Shown here piece by piece: positions 19,532 through 28,507 of a stretch of 64,000 nt of DNA. The stretch's first letter is position 1, and every line of letters begins with the position of its first letter. The translations under genes were made by a program, and so were the position numbers. The notes under the pieces were generated by a model. The model did not search any database and was not told the DNA's origin. It saw only the letters and a list, made by a program, of their open reading frames with translations. The stretch is taken from NCBI RefSeq assembly GCF_900601905.1, contig NZ_UWFA01000500.1, positions 203,501-267,500 on the forward strand. The letters run 5' to 3'. This stretch comes from Pseudomonas viridiflava (GTDB taxonomy: Bacteria > Pseudomonadota > Gammaproteobacteria > Pseudomonadales > Pseudomonadaceae).

Positions 19532-20517
19532 GTAGGGGTCTCGGCCATCTGATAGGCGGTGTGCAGGGCGACTTGCAGGCTGCCGGTGTCGATCTTGCCG
19601 CTGCCTGCCAGATCCAGGGCGGTGCCGTGATCGACAGAAGTGCGAACAATCGGCAGGCCCAGCGTCACATTGACTGCCGCGCCGAAACCTTTGTACTTCA
19701 GCACGGGCAGGCCCTGATCGTGGTACATCGCCAGCACTGCGTCGCAGTGCTCCAGATATTTGGGGGTAAACAGAGTGTCGGCAGGCAACGGGCCGCGTAG
19801 ATCAAGGCCCTCGCTGCGCAAGCGCTCCAGGGCAGGTTCGATGATGTCGATTTCTTCGCGGCCCAGATGCCCGCTTTCACCGGCGTGGGGGTTGAGCCCG
19901 CAAACCAGGATACGCGGCTTGGGAATACCGAATTTGTTGACCAGATCGGCGTGCAGAATGCGCGTCACCCGCTCCAGCCGCTCGCTGGTGATCGCGTCGG
20001 CCACCTCGCGCAGCGGCAAGTGCGTGGTCACCAGCGCAACCCGCAGGTCGCCGGTGGCCAGCATCATCACCACTTGGTCGGTGTGGGTCAGCTCGGCCAG
20101 AAATTCGGTGTGTCCGGAAAAGGCGTTACCGCCTTCATTGATCACGCCCTTGTGCACGGGGGCGGTGATCATGCCGGCGAAACTGCCATCCATGCAGCCT
20201 TGCCCGGCGCGGGTGAGTGTTTCCAGAACGAAGGCGCCATTGGCCTTGTTCAAATGCCCGGTGACCACCGGTGCGAGCAGCGGTGTATCCCAGACATAAA
20301 GGCTGCCTGCAGGGGCTGGCGCGTCGGGGAAAGCATCCGGGGTAACGCGAATCAGGTCGACAGCCACGCCCAGCTGTGCGGCCCGCTCGGTGAGCAGGTC
20401 GCAGCTGGTAATGGCAATCAGGGGGTGCGGCTGAGGCTGGGTGGCGAGTAGCAGGCACAGGTCAGGACCAATGCCGGCCGGCTCGCCGGGTGTCAGTGCG
20501 AAACGCTTTGGTTTCAC
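19528..20517 (-). CDS. pdxA: 4-hydroxythreonine-4-phosphate dehydrogenase PdxA
   Basis: 329 residues. Family motifs include the N-terminal TPGEPAGIGPDL, the metal-binding FSGHTEFLAE and CGLNPHAGESGHLG, and AMYHDQGLPVLKY. It oxidises 4-phosphohydroxy-L-threonine in the DXP-dependent route to pyridoxal phosphate. It overlaps both surA and rsmA by 4 bp, so the run is translationally coupled. Confidence 0.98.
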   Translation of the reverse strand: MKPKRFALTPGEPAGIGPDLCLLLATQPQPHPLIAITSCDLLTERAAQLGVAVDLIRVTPDAFPDAPAPAGSLYVWDTPLLAPVVTGHLNKANGAFVLETLTRAGQGCMDGSFAGMITAPVHKGVINEGGNAFSGHTEFLAELTHTDQVVMMLATGDLRVALVTTHLPLREVADAITSERLERVTRILHADLVNKFGIPKPRILVCGLNPHAGESGHLGREEIDIIEPALERLRSEGLDLRGPLPADTLFTPKYLEHCDAVLAMYHDQGLPVLKYKGFGAAVNVTLGLPIVRTSVDHGTALDLAGSGKIDTGSLQVALHTAYQMAETPT

Positions 20518-21842
20518 TGTGCAGCCTTGTCAGCGCCAGGCAGTTTGATCTCTACATACGCTTCGTCACGGATCTGACGCAGCCATGTCTGCAGCTCTTC
20601 GTCGTACTTGCGGTTACGCAACGCCATAAGCGCTTGCTGGTCGCGAGCCTGATCGGTGGCGTCAGTGGAGCGACGGCCGAGAACTTCCAGAACATGCCAG
20701 CCATAGTTGGTCTTGAAAGGCTTGGACAAGGTGCCTTGCGGCGTCTCGTTCATGACCTGACGGAACTCTGGAACCAGCGAGTTGGGGTCAACCCAGTTCA
20801 GGTCACCGCCGTTAAGCGCCGAGCCCGGGTCTTCCGAGAAGCTCTTGGCCAGGGTAGCGAAGTCATCGCCATCCTTGATGCGGTCGTAAATCTTCTGCGC
20901 CAGACGCTTGGTTTCTTCTTCGCTGCGGATTTCGCTTGGCTTGATCAGGATGTGACGCACGTGAACTTCGTCGCGCATCTGTGCCTGACCCTGACCGCCG
21001 CGTTTTTCCAGCAGCTTGAGGATGATGTAACCGCCAGGGGTGCGCGCAGGAGGGGTGATGTCACCCACCGGCATCGAGCCCAGCATGTCGCCGAATGGAG
21101 GCGGCAGCTGTGCAGCTTTACGCCAGCCCATGTCGCCGCCTTCCAGCGCACTTTCGCTTGCTGAGTTGGCGATTGCCGCCTGACCAAAGTCAGCGCCTTG
21201 CTTGAGCTTGCCGTATAGATCCTGAGCCTTGCGTGCAGCGGCCTGGATCTGGTCCGACGAAGCGCTGTCCGGCGTTGCGATCAGAATGTTGGCGAGGTGG
21301 AATTCCTCGGACAGTTGAGCTTTGCCCTGACCCGAAGCCAGGAAGTTTTTCACTTCCTGCTCCGACACCTGGATACGTTCGGCAACCCGGCGCTGACGCA
21401 CCCGGCTGATGACCATTTCCCGGCGAACCTGCTCGCGTGCATCGTTGAACGACAGGCCGTCACGTGACAACGCGGCGCGGAACTGTTCCACGCTCATGTT
21501 GTTGCGCTCGGCAATGGTACCGATCGCCTGGTTCAGCTCTTCGTCAGTGATGCGAATGCCGGAACGCTCGCCCATCTGCAACTGCAGGTTTTCCAGGATC
21601 AGACGATCCAGGACCTGTGGTTGCAGCGCTTCGGCAGGCGGAACACCCGAGCCGCGCTTGGCGATGGTCTGTTGAACCTCGCGGACACGCTGGTCCATCT
21701 GGCTCTTCATGATCACGTCGTTGTCGACGATGGCCACCACGCTGTCGAGCGGTTGAACCGCAGCCTGCGCTGCGGTCCCCAGGAGTAACGCGCCCAGCAT
21801 CAGCGGGCGCAGACAATCAGAAAGCTTGGTCTTCACGTTCAC
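20514..21842 (-). CDS. surA: Periplasmic chaperone and peptidyl-prolyl isomerase SurA
   Basis: 442 residues with a signal peptide ending near AQAA (about 27-28). The N-terminal chaperone domain starts LDSVVAIVDNDVIMKSQM. Two parvulin domains follow at about 185-285 and 295-395 (EVHVRHILIKPSE in the second). It escorts outer-membrane proteins, including LptD, through the periplasm. The first 26 bp overlap the 3' end of lptD, the conserved lptD-surA coupling. Confidence 0.97.
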   Translation of the reverse strand: MNVKTKLSDCLRPLMLGALLLGTAAQAAVQPLDSVVAIVDNDVIMKSQMDQRVREVQQTIAKRGSGVPPAEALQPQVLDRLILENLQLQMGERSGIRITDEELNQAIGTIAERNNMSVEQFRAALSRDGLSFNDAREQVRREMVISRVRQRRVAERIQVSEQEVKNFLASGQGKAQLSEEFHLANILIATPDSASSDQIQAAARKAQDLYGKLKQGADFGQAAIANSASESALEGGDMGWRKAAQLPPPFGDMLGSMPVGDITPPARTPGGYIILKLLEKRGGQGQAQMRDEVHVRHILIKPSEIRSEEETKRLAQKIYDRIKDGDDFATLAKSFSEDPGSALNGGDLNWVDPNSLVPEFRQVMNETPQGTLSKPFKTNYGWHVLEVLGRRSTDATDQARDQQALMALRNRKYDEELQTWLRQIRDEAYVEIKLPGADKAAQ

Positions 21843-24600
21843 GATAACCTTGAATGCCTTTGTCGAGGAAGCTCTCTACTTTGGCGCCGGTAACGCCACC
21901 AAGTCCCTTCAACACAATTTGTAGGAATACGCCGCGGTCGCCTTTTTCGTTCTCAGGGGCTTCCTGGCTGAACTCGTCGTAGTCGATCCAGTAACGGCTG
22001 ATCAGGCGCAGTTTCCAGCAGCAGTTGTCATATTCGAAACCACCAAAGGCTTCGATAGTACGATTGCGGTTGTAGTCGAACTGCCAGCGGCTGATCGCGC
22101 TCCACTGCGGCACGATTGGCCAGATGACCGAGAAATCGTGCTGCTGGATCTTGTAGTAGTCCTTCACGTAACCCGGTTGACCCGGTGTGCCGTAATCCCC
22201 GCCACCTACGCTCCAGCGACCGGTGTTCTGGTCGTAACGGACCAGGTCATTACGGTAGCGGTAGCCGAGGTTGACGATCTTGTTCGGATTGTCTTCAGGC
22301 TGGTAGCGGAACATCGCGCTGCCCGAACGGGTGCTGCGGCTGTCCGGATCCCAGTTGAAGTCCGAATTCACACGCCAGTCGCGGTTGAAGCGGTATTCGT
22401 ATTCCAGCGCGTAAGGCGAGACGTTCGCTTGTGCGTCGTCGCGATCCTTGAACACCACGCCCGGCAATTGAACTTCACGATCCTTGAAGTACAGCGCCTG
22501 ACCGATGCTGAAGCGTTGGCGTTCGAAGCCGTTGTCTTCGATCCAGCGGTTGGTCACGCCCAGCGACAGCTTGTTCTCGTCACCGATGCGGTCGGAGCCG
22601 ACGAAACGGTTATCGCGGAACAGCGAGGCGTAGTTGAACGTGGTCTCGGCGCTGTCGAAGACCGGAATGTCGGTCTGATCTTTCTCGGGAACATAGAGAT
22701 AGAACAGGCGCGGTTCCAGGGTCTGGCGATAGTTGTTGCCGAACCATTGGGTATTGCGGTCGAAGTACAGGCCGCTGTCGACGCTGAAGATTGGCACGCT
22801 GCGGCTCTGGCTGCTGCTGAACTCTTCGTCGGCGAGCAGGGTGGTCTTGCCACGGCTGTCCAGGTCCAGATCGTACTGGGTGTAGACGTATTTCAGCTTC
22901 GGCGTCAGGAAACCGTAGGTCCAGTTCATCGGCAGACTGACCGATGGAGCCAGGTTCAGACGGTCGCCGTTGGCGCGGGCCAGACCCGCGACGTTGTTGT
23001 CCAGACGCGATGCCACATTACCGTCACGGTCAACAAAGGTGCCTTGGCGCAGGTCGCGATCAAAGCGTACCGCTTCGGTCTGATAATCGAACTGCAGGCC
23101 AGCCGGGTTGTAGGGCAGGGAACCGTTGAAGGTAATCTGCGGCAGACGATCATAAGGCGTGATGTTCGACACCGTTGCCAGCTTGTAGGCCTGGGCGTTG
23201 AACACCGCTGCGAAGTTATCGCCGCGGTAGGTCAGGGAGCCCTGCTGGTTCAGGAAATCAGTGGACTCGACACCGATCTGATCGGTCTCCAGATCCTGGA
23301 AGTAGTACGGGTCGCTGATGTCGGTGTAATCGACCTTGGTCATCCAGCGCGAGTCCAGACCGCCCTTGTGCTGCCAGTTCATCATCCAGCGCGTGTCTTT
23401 ATAGTCACTCTGGAGTTTGCGATCGTCATCGTCGTCGTTGAGGTACGCGCCGCCGACCTGACCTTCGCTGCTTTTGGTCAGGTAACGGAATTCGCCTTCC
23501 ATCAACATGCCGCGCTTGCTCATGTAACGAGGATAGAGCGTGGCATCGTAGTTCGGTGCGAGGTTGAAGTAGTACGGCGTAACCAGCATCAGGCCGGTGT
23601 CGCTGCTGGTGCCAATCGATGGCGGCAGGAAACCTGACTGGCGACGGTCGTCGATCGGGAAGTAGATATACGGCGTGTACAGAACCGGTATGTCTTTGAC
23701 CCGAAGGGTTGCGTTGGTCGCGGTGCCGAAACCGGTGGCCGGGTTCAGCGTGATGTTGTTGCCCTTGAGGGTCCACGCATTGCTGTTGGGTTCGCACGTG
23801 GTGTACGTGCCGTCCTTCAGACGAATGATCGCGTTCTCGGCACGTTTGGCGTACAGCGCGTTGCCGCGGATGTTCGACTTGTGCAGGACATATTCGGCGT
23901 TGTCGATCTGGGCTTCGCCAGTATCGAGCTGCAGTTCGGCGTGGTCGCCAACGATCAGGGCGCCGTTGTCGCGCAGACGGACGTCGCCGTTGAGCTCACC
24001 ACGGTTTTCAGCCTGATAGAGGCTCGCTTCCTGAGCCTGGACCTGCATGCTGCCCTGACGCATGACCACGTCACCGGCCAGCGAGGCCACTTGCTGTTCC
24101 TGCTCGTAGCGCGACGCCTTGGCTCCGATGAACATCGGTGCTTCTTTCATCGGCGTCTTGTCGTCCATGCCCGGACGAATCGGCTCGATATAGGCACCCG
24201 AGCAATACGGGCCGGTTTCGGCCAGTTGTGCAGGGGTCAGCTGTTCACGAGGAACCCAGTCGAGGTGGCTGTAGTCAGCACTGCGCGACTTCAGGCCGCG
24301 GCCTTTGGCTTCGGTGACCAGCTTGGCCGTCGGCGCGGCTGATTCACTACTGACGGTGGAGCCGCTGTCCGAAGTGACCGTGCCATTGGAGCTGACCGAC
24401 GTCGCGCTATGCACGGGACGCGGGGGCAACTCGACAGCATTGGATTTCGGCGCACAATCCCAGGCACCCGAAGCAGAGACTGAGCAGTCATACTGTTCCG
24501 CGGCGACCACGAATGGAACGGCCAGAGGTTGCATCGCCAGCAAACTGCCAGTTACGAGCAACGGAAATTTTTTACGAAACGCGGGGGATTTCAATGCCAT
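21817..24600 (-). CDS. lptD: LPS-assembly outer membrane protein LptD
   Basis: 927 residues. It has a signal peptide (about 1-34), then an N-terminal segment with Cys pairs typical of LptD (QYDCS, WDCAP, GPYCSG). An OstA/LptA-like beta-jellyroll spans about 170-300, and a 26-strand-type beta-barrel runs to the end (late CCWKLRLISRYW motif). With LptE it inserts LPS into the outer leaflet. First gene of the lptD-surA-pdxA run and divergent from amgK over about 130 bp. Confidence 0.97.
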   Translation of the reverse strand: MALKSPAFRKKFPLLVTGSLLAMQPLAVPFVVAAEQYDCSVSASGAWDCAPKSNAVELPPRPVHSATSVSSNGTVTSDSGSTVSSESAAPTAKLVTEAKGRGLKSRSADYSHLDWVPREQLTPAQLAETGPYCSGAYIEPIRPGMDDKTPMKEAPMFIGAKASRYEQEQQVASLAGDVVMRQGSMQVQAQEASLYQAENRGELNGDVRLRDNGALIVGDHAELQLDTGEAQIDNAEYVLHKSNIRGNALYAKRAENAIIRLKDGTYTTCEPNSNAWTLKGNNITLNPATGFGTATNATLRVKDIPVLYTPYIYFPIDDRRQSGFLPPSIGTSSDTGLMLVTPYYFNLAPNYDATLYPRYMSKRGMLMEGEFRYLTKSSEGQVGGAYLNDDDDDRKLQSDYKDTRWMMNWQHKGGLDSRWMTKVDYTDISDPYYFQDLETDQIGVESTDFLNQQGSLTYRGDNFAAVFNAQAYKLATVSNITPYDRLPQITFNGSLPYNPAGLQFDYQTEAVRFDRDLRQGTFVDRDGNVASRLDNNVAGLARANGDRLNLAPSVSLPMNWTYGFLTPKLKYVYTQYDLDLDSRGKTTLLADEEFSSSQSRSVPIFSVDSGLYFDRNTQWFGNNYRQTLEPRLFYLYVPEKDQTDIPVFDSAETTFNYASLFRDNRFVGSDRIGDENKLSLGVTNRWIEDNGFERQRFSIGQALYFKDREVQLPGVVFKDRDDAQANVSPYALEYEYRFNRDWRVNSDFNWDPDSRSTRSGSAMFRYQPEDNPNKIVNLGYRYRNDLVRYDQNTGRWSVGGGDYGTPGQPGYVKDYYKIQQHDFSVIWPIVPQWSAISRWQFDYNRNRTIEAFGGFEYDNCCWKLRLISRYWIDYDEFSQEAPENEKGDRGVFLQIVLKGLGGVTGAKVESFLDKGIQGYREREDQAF

Positions 24601-24729
24601 CTTATTAGTCCGGGCTTCCTGCGCGCCATCTGCCCGCGGGGGGGCCGCACGCCTCTCGATGGGCTGAAAAAGATGTCGGATAATAAAGCATGACCCGCTT
24701 GACGGCTAGCGCCGTCGGAGACCCTAGCA

Positions 24730-25755
24730 ATGCCAGATCAAGATGTACGCCTGCAACACCTCAAACTTTGGCTCGATGAGCAACTGCCAGCGCTGTTTGC
24801 TGCTCAGGGCTGGGGCGCAATACCCCCGGCCACGTTGACTGCGGCCAGTAGCGACGCCAGTTTCCGGCGTTACTTCCGTTGGCAGGGTGGTGAGCAAACT
24901 TTTATTGTGATGGACGCGCCGCCACCTCAGGAAAACTGCAAACCGTTCGTGGATATCGCCCGTTTGCTGCAAAAAACCGGGATCAATGTTCCACAAATTT
25001 ATGCCGAAGACCTTGAGCGAGGCTTTTTGCTGCTCAATGATCTGGGCAGAAAAACCTATCTGGATGTGATCGATACAGAGAATGCCGATCAGTTGTTCGC
25101 CGATGCCTTCGAGGCGCTGCTGGCTTACCAGCAACTGCCCATGGACGCGCCACTGCCGAGCTACGACGTAGCGCTGCTGCGTCGCGAGCTGGAGTTGTTT
25201 CCAGAGTGGTATGTGCGCAAACATCTGGGCATCGAGCTGGATGAGCAGCAGGTCGCCCTTTGGCAGCAGGTCAGCGAACAGTTGATCGACAGCGCCCTGG
25301 CGCAACCCAAGGTGCTGGTGCACCGCGATTACATGCCGCGCAACCTGATGCTGAGCGAGCCCAACCCTGGCGTGCTGGATTTTCAGGATGCGGTGTATGG
25401 CCCGGTTACTTACGACGTGACCTGCCTGTTCAAGGATGCGTTTCTCAGTTGGCCCGAGGCGCGAGTACAAGCCTGGCTGGAACTCTATTGGGGCCGCGCG
25501 CGCGCGCTGGGCATCCCGGTTCAGGATGACTTCGCCGAGTTTCTGCGCGCCAGCGACTTGATGGGCGTGCAACGGCATTTGAAAGTCATCGGGATTTTTG
25601 CGCGGATCTGTCATCGGGACGGCAAACCACGTTACCTGGCCGATGTGCCACGTTTCTTTGCTTATATAGAAGCGGTGCTGGCGCGGCGTCCGGAGTTGGC
25701 AGCGTTGGGGCAGTTGCTCAACAGCCTGAATCCACCGTCGAAGCAAACGGTATGA
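24730..25755 (+). CDS. amgK: N-acetylmuramate/N-acetylglucosamine kinase AmgK
   Basis: 341 residues of the aminoglycoside-phosphotransferase fold. The N-lobe includes ASSDASFRRYFRW, the catalytic loop is VLVHRDYMPRNLML (about residue 198), and the metal motif is LDFQDAVYGP. In P. putida AmgK phosphorylates MurNAc at C1 and feeds MurU, bypassing de novo UDP-MurNAc synthesis and conferring intrinsic fosfomycin resistance. It is followed by murU after 63 bp. Confidence 0.95.
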   Translation: MPDQDVRLQHLKLWLDEQLPALFAAQGWGAIPPATLTAASSDASFRRYFRWQGGEQTFIVMDAPPPQENCKPFVDIARLLQKTGINVPQIYAEDLERGFLLLNDLGRKTYLDVIDTENADQLFADAFEALLAYQQLPMDAPLPSYDVALLRRELELFPEWYVRKHLGIELDEQQVALWQQVSEQLIDSALAQPKVLVHRDYMPRNLMLSEPNPGVLDFQDAVYGPVTYDVTCLFKDAFLSWPEARVQAWLELYWGRARALGIPVQDDFAEFLRASDLMGVQRHLKVIGIFARICHRDGKPRYLADVPRFFAYIEAVLARRPELAALGQLLNSLNPPSKQTV

Positions 25756-25818
25756 ATCACGCGACCTTGTAGAGGTCATCATTAGAATAAGGTTATCGAT
25801 TGTGTTGACGAGGCATGT

Positions 25819-26490
25819 ATGAAAGCGATGATTCTCGCTGCCGGAAAAGGCGAACGGATGCGCCCGTTGACCCTGCATACCCCCAAGCCGCTGGTCAGGG
25901 CGGGCGGTGTGCCGCTGATTGAATATCACCTGGGTGCCCTGCGCGAGGCGGGGTTCGATCAAGTCGTGATCAACCACGCCTGGCTTGGGCAGCAGATCGA
26001 GGATCACTTGGGTGACGGCGAGCGCTTTGGTCTGCGTATTGCCTTTTCGCCCGAAGGTGAGCCGCTGGAAACCGGGGGCGGCATTTACCGGGCGCTGCCC
26101 TTGCTGGGCGACGAGCCGTTCATGGTGGTCAATGGCGACATCTGGACCGACTACCCTTTTGGCGCGTTGCAGGTGCCGATCAAGGGGTTGGCGCATCTGG
26201 TGCTGATCGACAATCCCGCGCATCACCCTGAGGGCGATTTTTCATTGATCGACGGACAGGTGCACGATTCTCCACAGCCGGGCACAAGGCTCACCTACAG
26301 CGGCATCGCGGTGTTGCATCCCAAACTGTTTGCCGATTGCCAGGCGGGGGCATTCAAGCTGGCGCCCTTGTTGCGTGCTGCCATGGAGCAAGGGCAGGTG
26401 ACGGGTGAGCACTTCACTGGGCGTTGGGTTGATGTTGGCACCCACGAGCGTCTGGCTGAAGTCGAGCGGTTGCTCGTGGCGGGTCGCTGA
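25819..26490 (+). CDS. murU: N-acetylmuramate-1-phosphate uridylyltransferase MurU
   Basis: 223 residues. The nucleotidyltransferase signature AAGKGERMRPLTLHTPKPL is at the N-terminus, with VNGDIWTDYPF in the centre. It makes UDP-MurNAc from MurNAc-1-P and UTP in the anhydro-sugar recycling route that starts with AmgK. Its TGA abuts the GTG start of djlA with no gap. Confidence 0.95.
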   Translation: MKAMILAAGKGERMRPLTLHTPKPLVRAGGVPLIEYHLGALREAGFDQVVINHAWLGQQIEDHLGDGERFGLRIAFSPEGEPLETGGGIYRALPLLGDEPFMVVNGDIWTDYPFGALQVPIKGLAHLVLIDNPAHHPEGDFSLIDGQVHDSPQPGTRLTYSGIAVLHPKLFADCQAGAFKLAPLLRAAMEQGQVTGEHFTGRWVDVGTHERLAEVERLLVAGR

Positions 26491-27255
26491 GTGCTCTGGC
26501 CAGGCACAGTGCTGGGGGCAGGCGCAGGTTTTGCCATTGCCAGTATTCCCGGCGCGTTACTGGGAGCCTTGCTGGGGCAGGCGCTGGATCGGCGTCTGGC
26601 CCTGCACAGTTGGGCGCAGTTGCGCGAGCGTCTGGCGGGCCGGGAGATGCCTCGGGATGACGAGCTGCTGTTCGTGCTCTTGGGGCGTCTGGCGAAATGC
26701 GATGGCCGGGTGGTGGATCAGCATATTCAGCAGGCCCGCGTCGAAATGGGCCGCCTGGACATGAGTGAGGCGGCGCAGCGTCGGGCCATTGCGGCGTTCA
26801 ATCGTGGCAAGGACGGCCGTGACAGCCTGCGCGGCTTTTTGACTTCACGCAAAACCCAGCCCCATGCCGCCGAAGGTCTGTTGCGTGCCTGCTGGCGCAT
26901 GGCTTGGGCAAAAGGCAAACCGTCCCGTGCGGAGCGGGAGCTGATTGTGTTGTGGGGCAAGTGGCTTGGCTGGTCGGCAGCCAAAGTCGAAGCCTTGGCT
27001 GCCGAGCATGAGCCAGCGAGAAAGCCTTTGGCTAATAGCGGCAACAACTATCAGCAGGCGCTGAAATTATTGGGCGTGGAATCCGACAGTGAACCAGCGC
27101 ACATCAAGCGCGCTTATCGTCGCCTGTTGAGCCGTCATCACCCCGACAAAATTGCCGGGTCCGGCGCGAGCCAGGTGCAGGTCCGCGATGCCACTGATCG
27201 AACTCAGGATCTGCATAACGCCTACAAAGTGATCAGGAATCGACGCGGGTTTTGA
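26491..27255 (+). CDS. djlA: DjlA-like membrane-anchored J-domain co-chaperone (GTG start)
   Basis: 254 residues beginning with GTG right after the murU stop. One glycine-rich membrane segment (about 4-30) is followed by a TerB-like helical domain (about 45-165) and a C-terminal J domain (about 190-254) with the HHPDK motif. DjlA stimulates DnaK ATPase and affects envelope stress signalling in enterics. No ribosome-binding site is obvious, so it probably depends on translational coupling with murU. Confidence 0.88.
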   Translation: MLWPGTVLGAGAGFAIASIPGALLGALLGQALDRRLALHSWAQLRERLAGREMPRDDELLFVLLGRLAKCDGRVVDQHIQQARVEMGRLDMSEAAQRRAIAAFNRGKDGRDSLRGFLTSRKTQPHAAEGLLRACWRMAWAKGKPSRAERELIVLWGKWLGWSAAKVEALAAEHEPARKPLANSGNNYQQALKLLGVESDSEPAHIKRAYRRLLSRHHPDKIAGSGASQVQVRDATDRTQDLHNAYKVIRNRRGF

Positions 27256-27303
27256 GGGGCCGAGTCTTACGGGGAATCTATGGTGGCCTGCAATGCGTAT
27301 CTT

Positions 27304-27329
27304 GTGGGACCGGCTAAAGCCGGCCCCAC
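27304..27329. repeat. Single REP-type hairpin after djlA
   Basis: One imperfect palindrome, GTGGG-A-CCGGC-TAAA-GCCGG-C-CCCAC, between djlA and the convergent DUF3530 gene. It has the same CCGGCTAAAGCCGG core as the paired repeat at 56894-56980. It may serve as an mRNA end. Confidence 0.8.
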
Positions 27330-27400
27330 ATAGGGCGCATTCCAATTCAGAGAGGGCCGCGCTAGCAGCGTCAGTTGCTACAGAGTTACAACCCGTTGCC

Positions 27401-28387
27401 TCACTCCGCCTCAACCCACCCGCGAACCCTGCGAAACATCTGTTCCTGTTCTGCTGCGCTGTTGCCGGGAATTGCCGTCAGGGTGATCTGATTGAAGCCT
27501 GGCCCTTTCTTGCGCTTGCTGACTTGCAGGCGTTCTTGCGCGGCGTTGCGTGCCAGGGTCTGTTCCTTGTAGACGAAATCCGAGGTTTTCACTTTCAGGG
27601 CGGGGACCAGCTCGATGAGACGCGGCTGCGTATCCAACGGTTCGCGGGCGGTCAGCATGACGAACTTCTGCACCAATGGCGCCTGGCGTTCGCTCAAATA
27701 ACGCGCAGCCCAGTAAGCGCCGCTGCCATGGCCGAGCAACACAATGCTGCGCGCCTTGTTCTGCTGGGCGAAGCTGATCGCGCTTTCGATACGGGCAAAA
27801 ATCTGCTCGGCCTGAGCCTTGGACTGTTCATCGGCTGCTGCTGCGCGGGCGGTTTCTGCCGCTGCTTCTTTCTCTGCTGCTGCGGCCTGGTCAGCTTCGG
27901 TCGGCGCGGCGTCTTTGGGTGAGTCCTTGGGTTTTTCAGCGGCTGCAGCATCAGCGGGCGCGGCCTCGGCTTCCCGCGCCTGACTGTAATCGGCCTGTTG
28001 ATCCGGCAATGTCAGGCTCAGGCTGGCCCAGCCAATGTCTGGAAACTTGCGCCGCAACGGGCCGACAGCACCTGGAGCGTCAGCGGATTCGTCCGCGCCC
28101 GGGATGATGATCACCGCACCCTTGGGGTCTTCAATGTTGGCAGGCTTCCACAACGCCAGAAAGCTGCTGTCGCCCGCCTGTAATTGCTGCTGATCAGCCG
28201 CTGGCAAGCGACTTTCCAGGGCCAGGGCGTCCACTTGCGTACGCGGCAGCAGCGGCGCGCGTTCCACCGTAGGTTCAGCTGGCGTATCTTTGCCCGGGGC
28301 AGGATCAGCCGCCATGACAGGCAACGCACAAGGTAGTATCAGCGCCAGACACAGCGTAGGAAGAATTGTGCGAACGGTGTAGGACAT
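27401..28387 (-). CDS. DUF3530 family secreted alpha/beta-hydrolase-like protein
   Basis: 328 residues with a signal peptide ending near VMAADP (about 26). The fold resembles an alpha/beta hydrolase: GAVIIIPGADES early, and a nucleophile-elbow-like VLLGHGSGAYWAARYL (about 215-230). Between these lies a low-complexity Ala/Glu/Lys insert (about 140-200). Position matches PA0599. No substrate is known. It is divergent from agtS. The serine in GHGSG is consistent with an active esterase, but this is inference. Confidence 0.85.
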   Translation of the reverse strand: MSYTVRTILPTLCLALILPCALPVMAADPAPGKDTPAEPTVERAPLLPRTQVDALALESRLPAADQQQLQAGDSSFLALWKPANIEDPKGAVIIIPGADESADAPGAVGPLRRKFPDIGWASLSLTLPDQQADYSQAREAEAAPADAAAAEKPKDSPKDAAPTEADQAAAAEKEAAAETARAAAADEQSKAQAEQIFARIESAISFAQQNKARSIVLLGHGSGAYWAARYLSERQAPLVQKFVMLTAREPLDTQPRLIELVPALKVKTSDFVYKEQTLARNAAQERLQVSKRKKGPGFNQITLTAIPGNSAAEQEQMFRRVRGWVEAE

Positions 28388-28507
28388 TGAATATTCCAGG
28401 CCAGAAACTATCCCGGCAGACTAATAGGTTGATGCGCGTTTGTCAGGCCCGGGCTTGAGCGTACGCCGCGGGTCCAGAGACTGCACAGAACAGATGGGAA
28501 CCACACT

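Noticed and set aside
22138..23637. 499-codon plus-strand ORF inside lptD
   Set aside because: Antisense shadow of a confident outer-membrane protein gene, with Val/Ala-rich meaningless translation.
24724..26226. 500-codon minus-strand ORF across amgK and murU
   Set aside because: It spans two well-recognised genes and their spacer on the other strand, and shows no domain.
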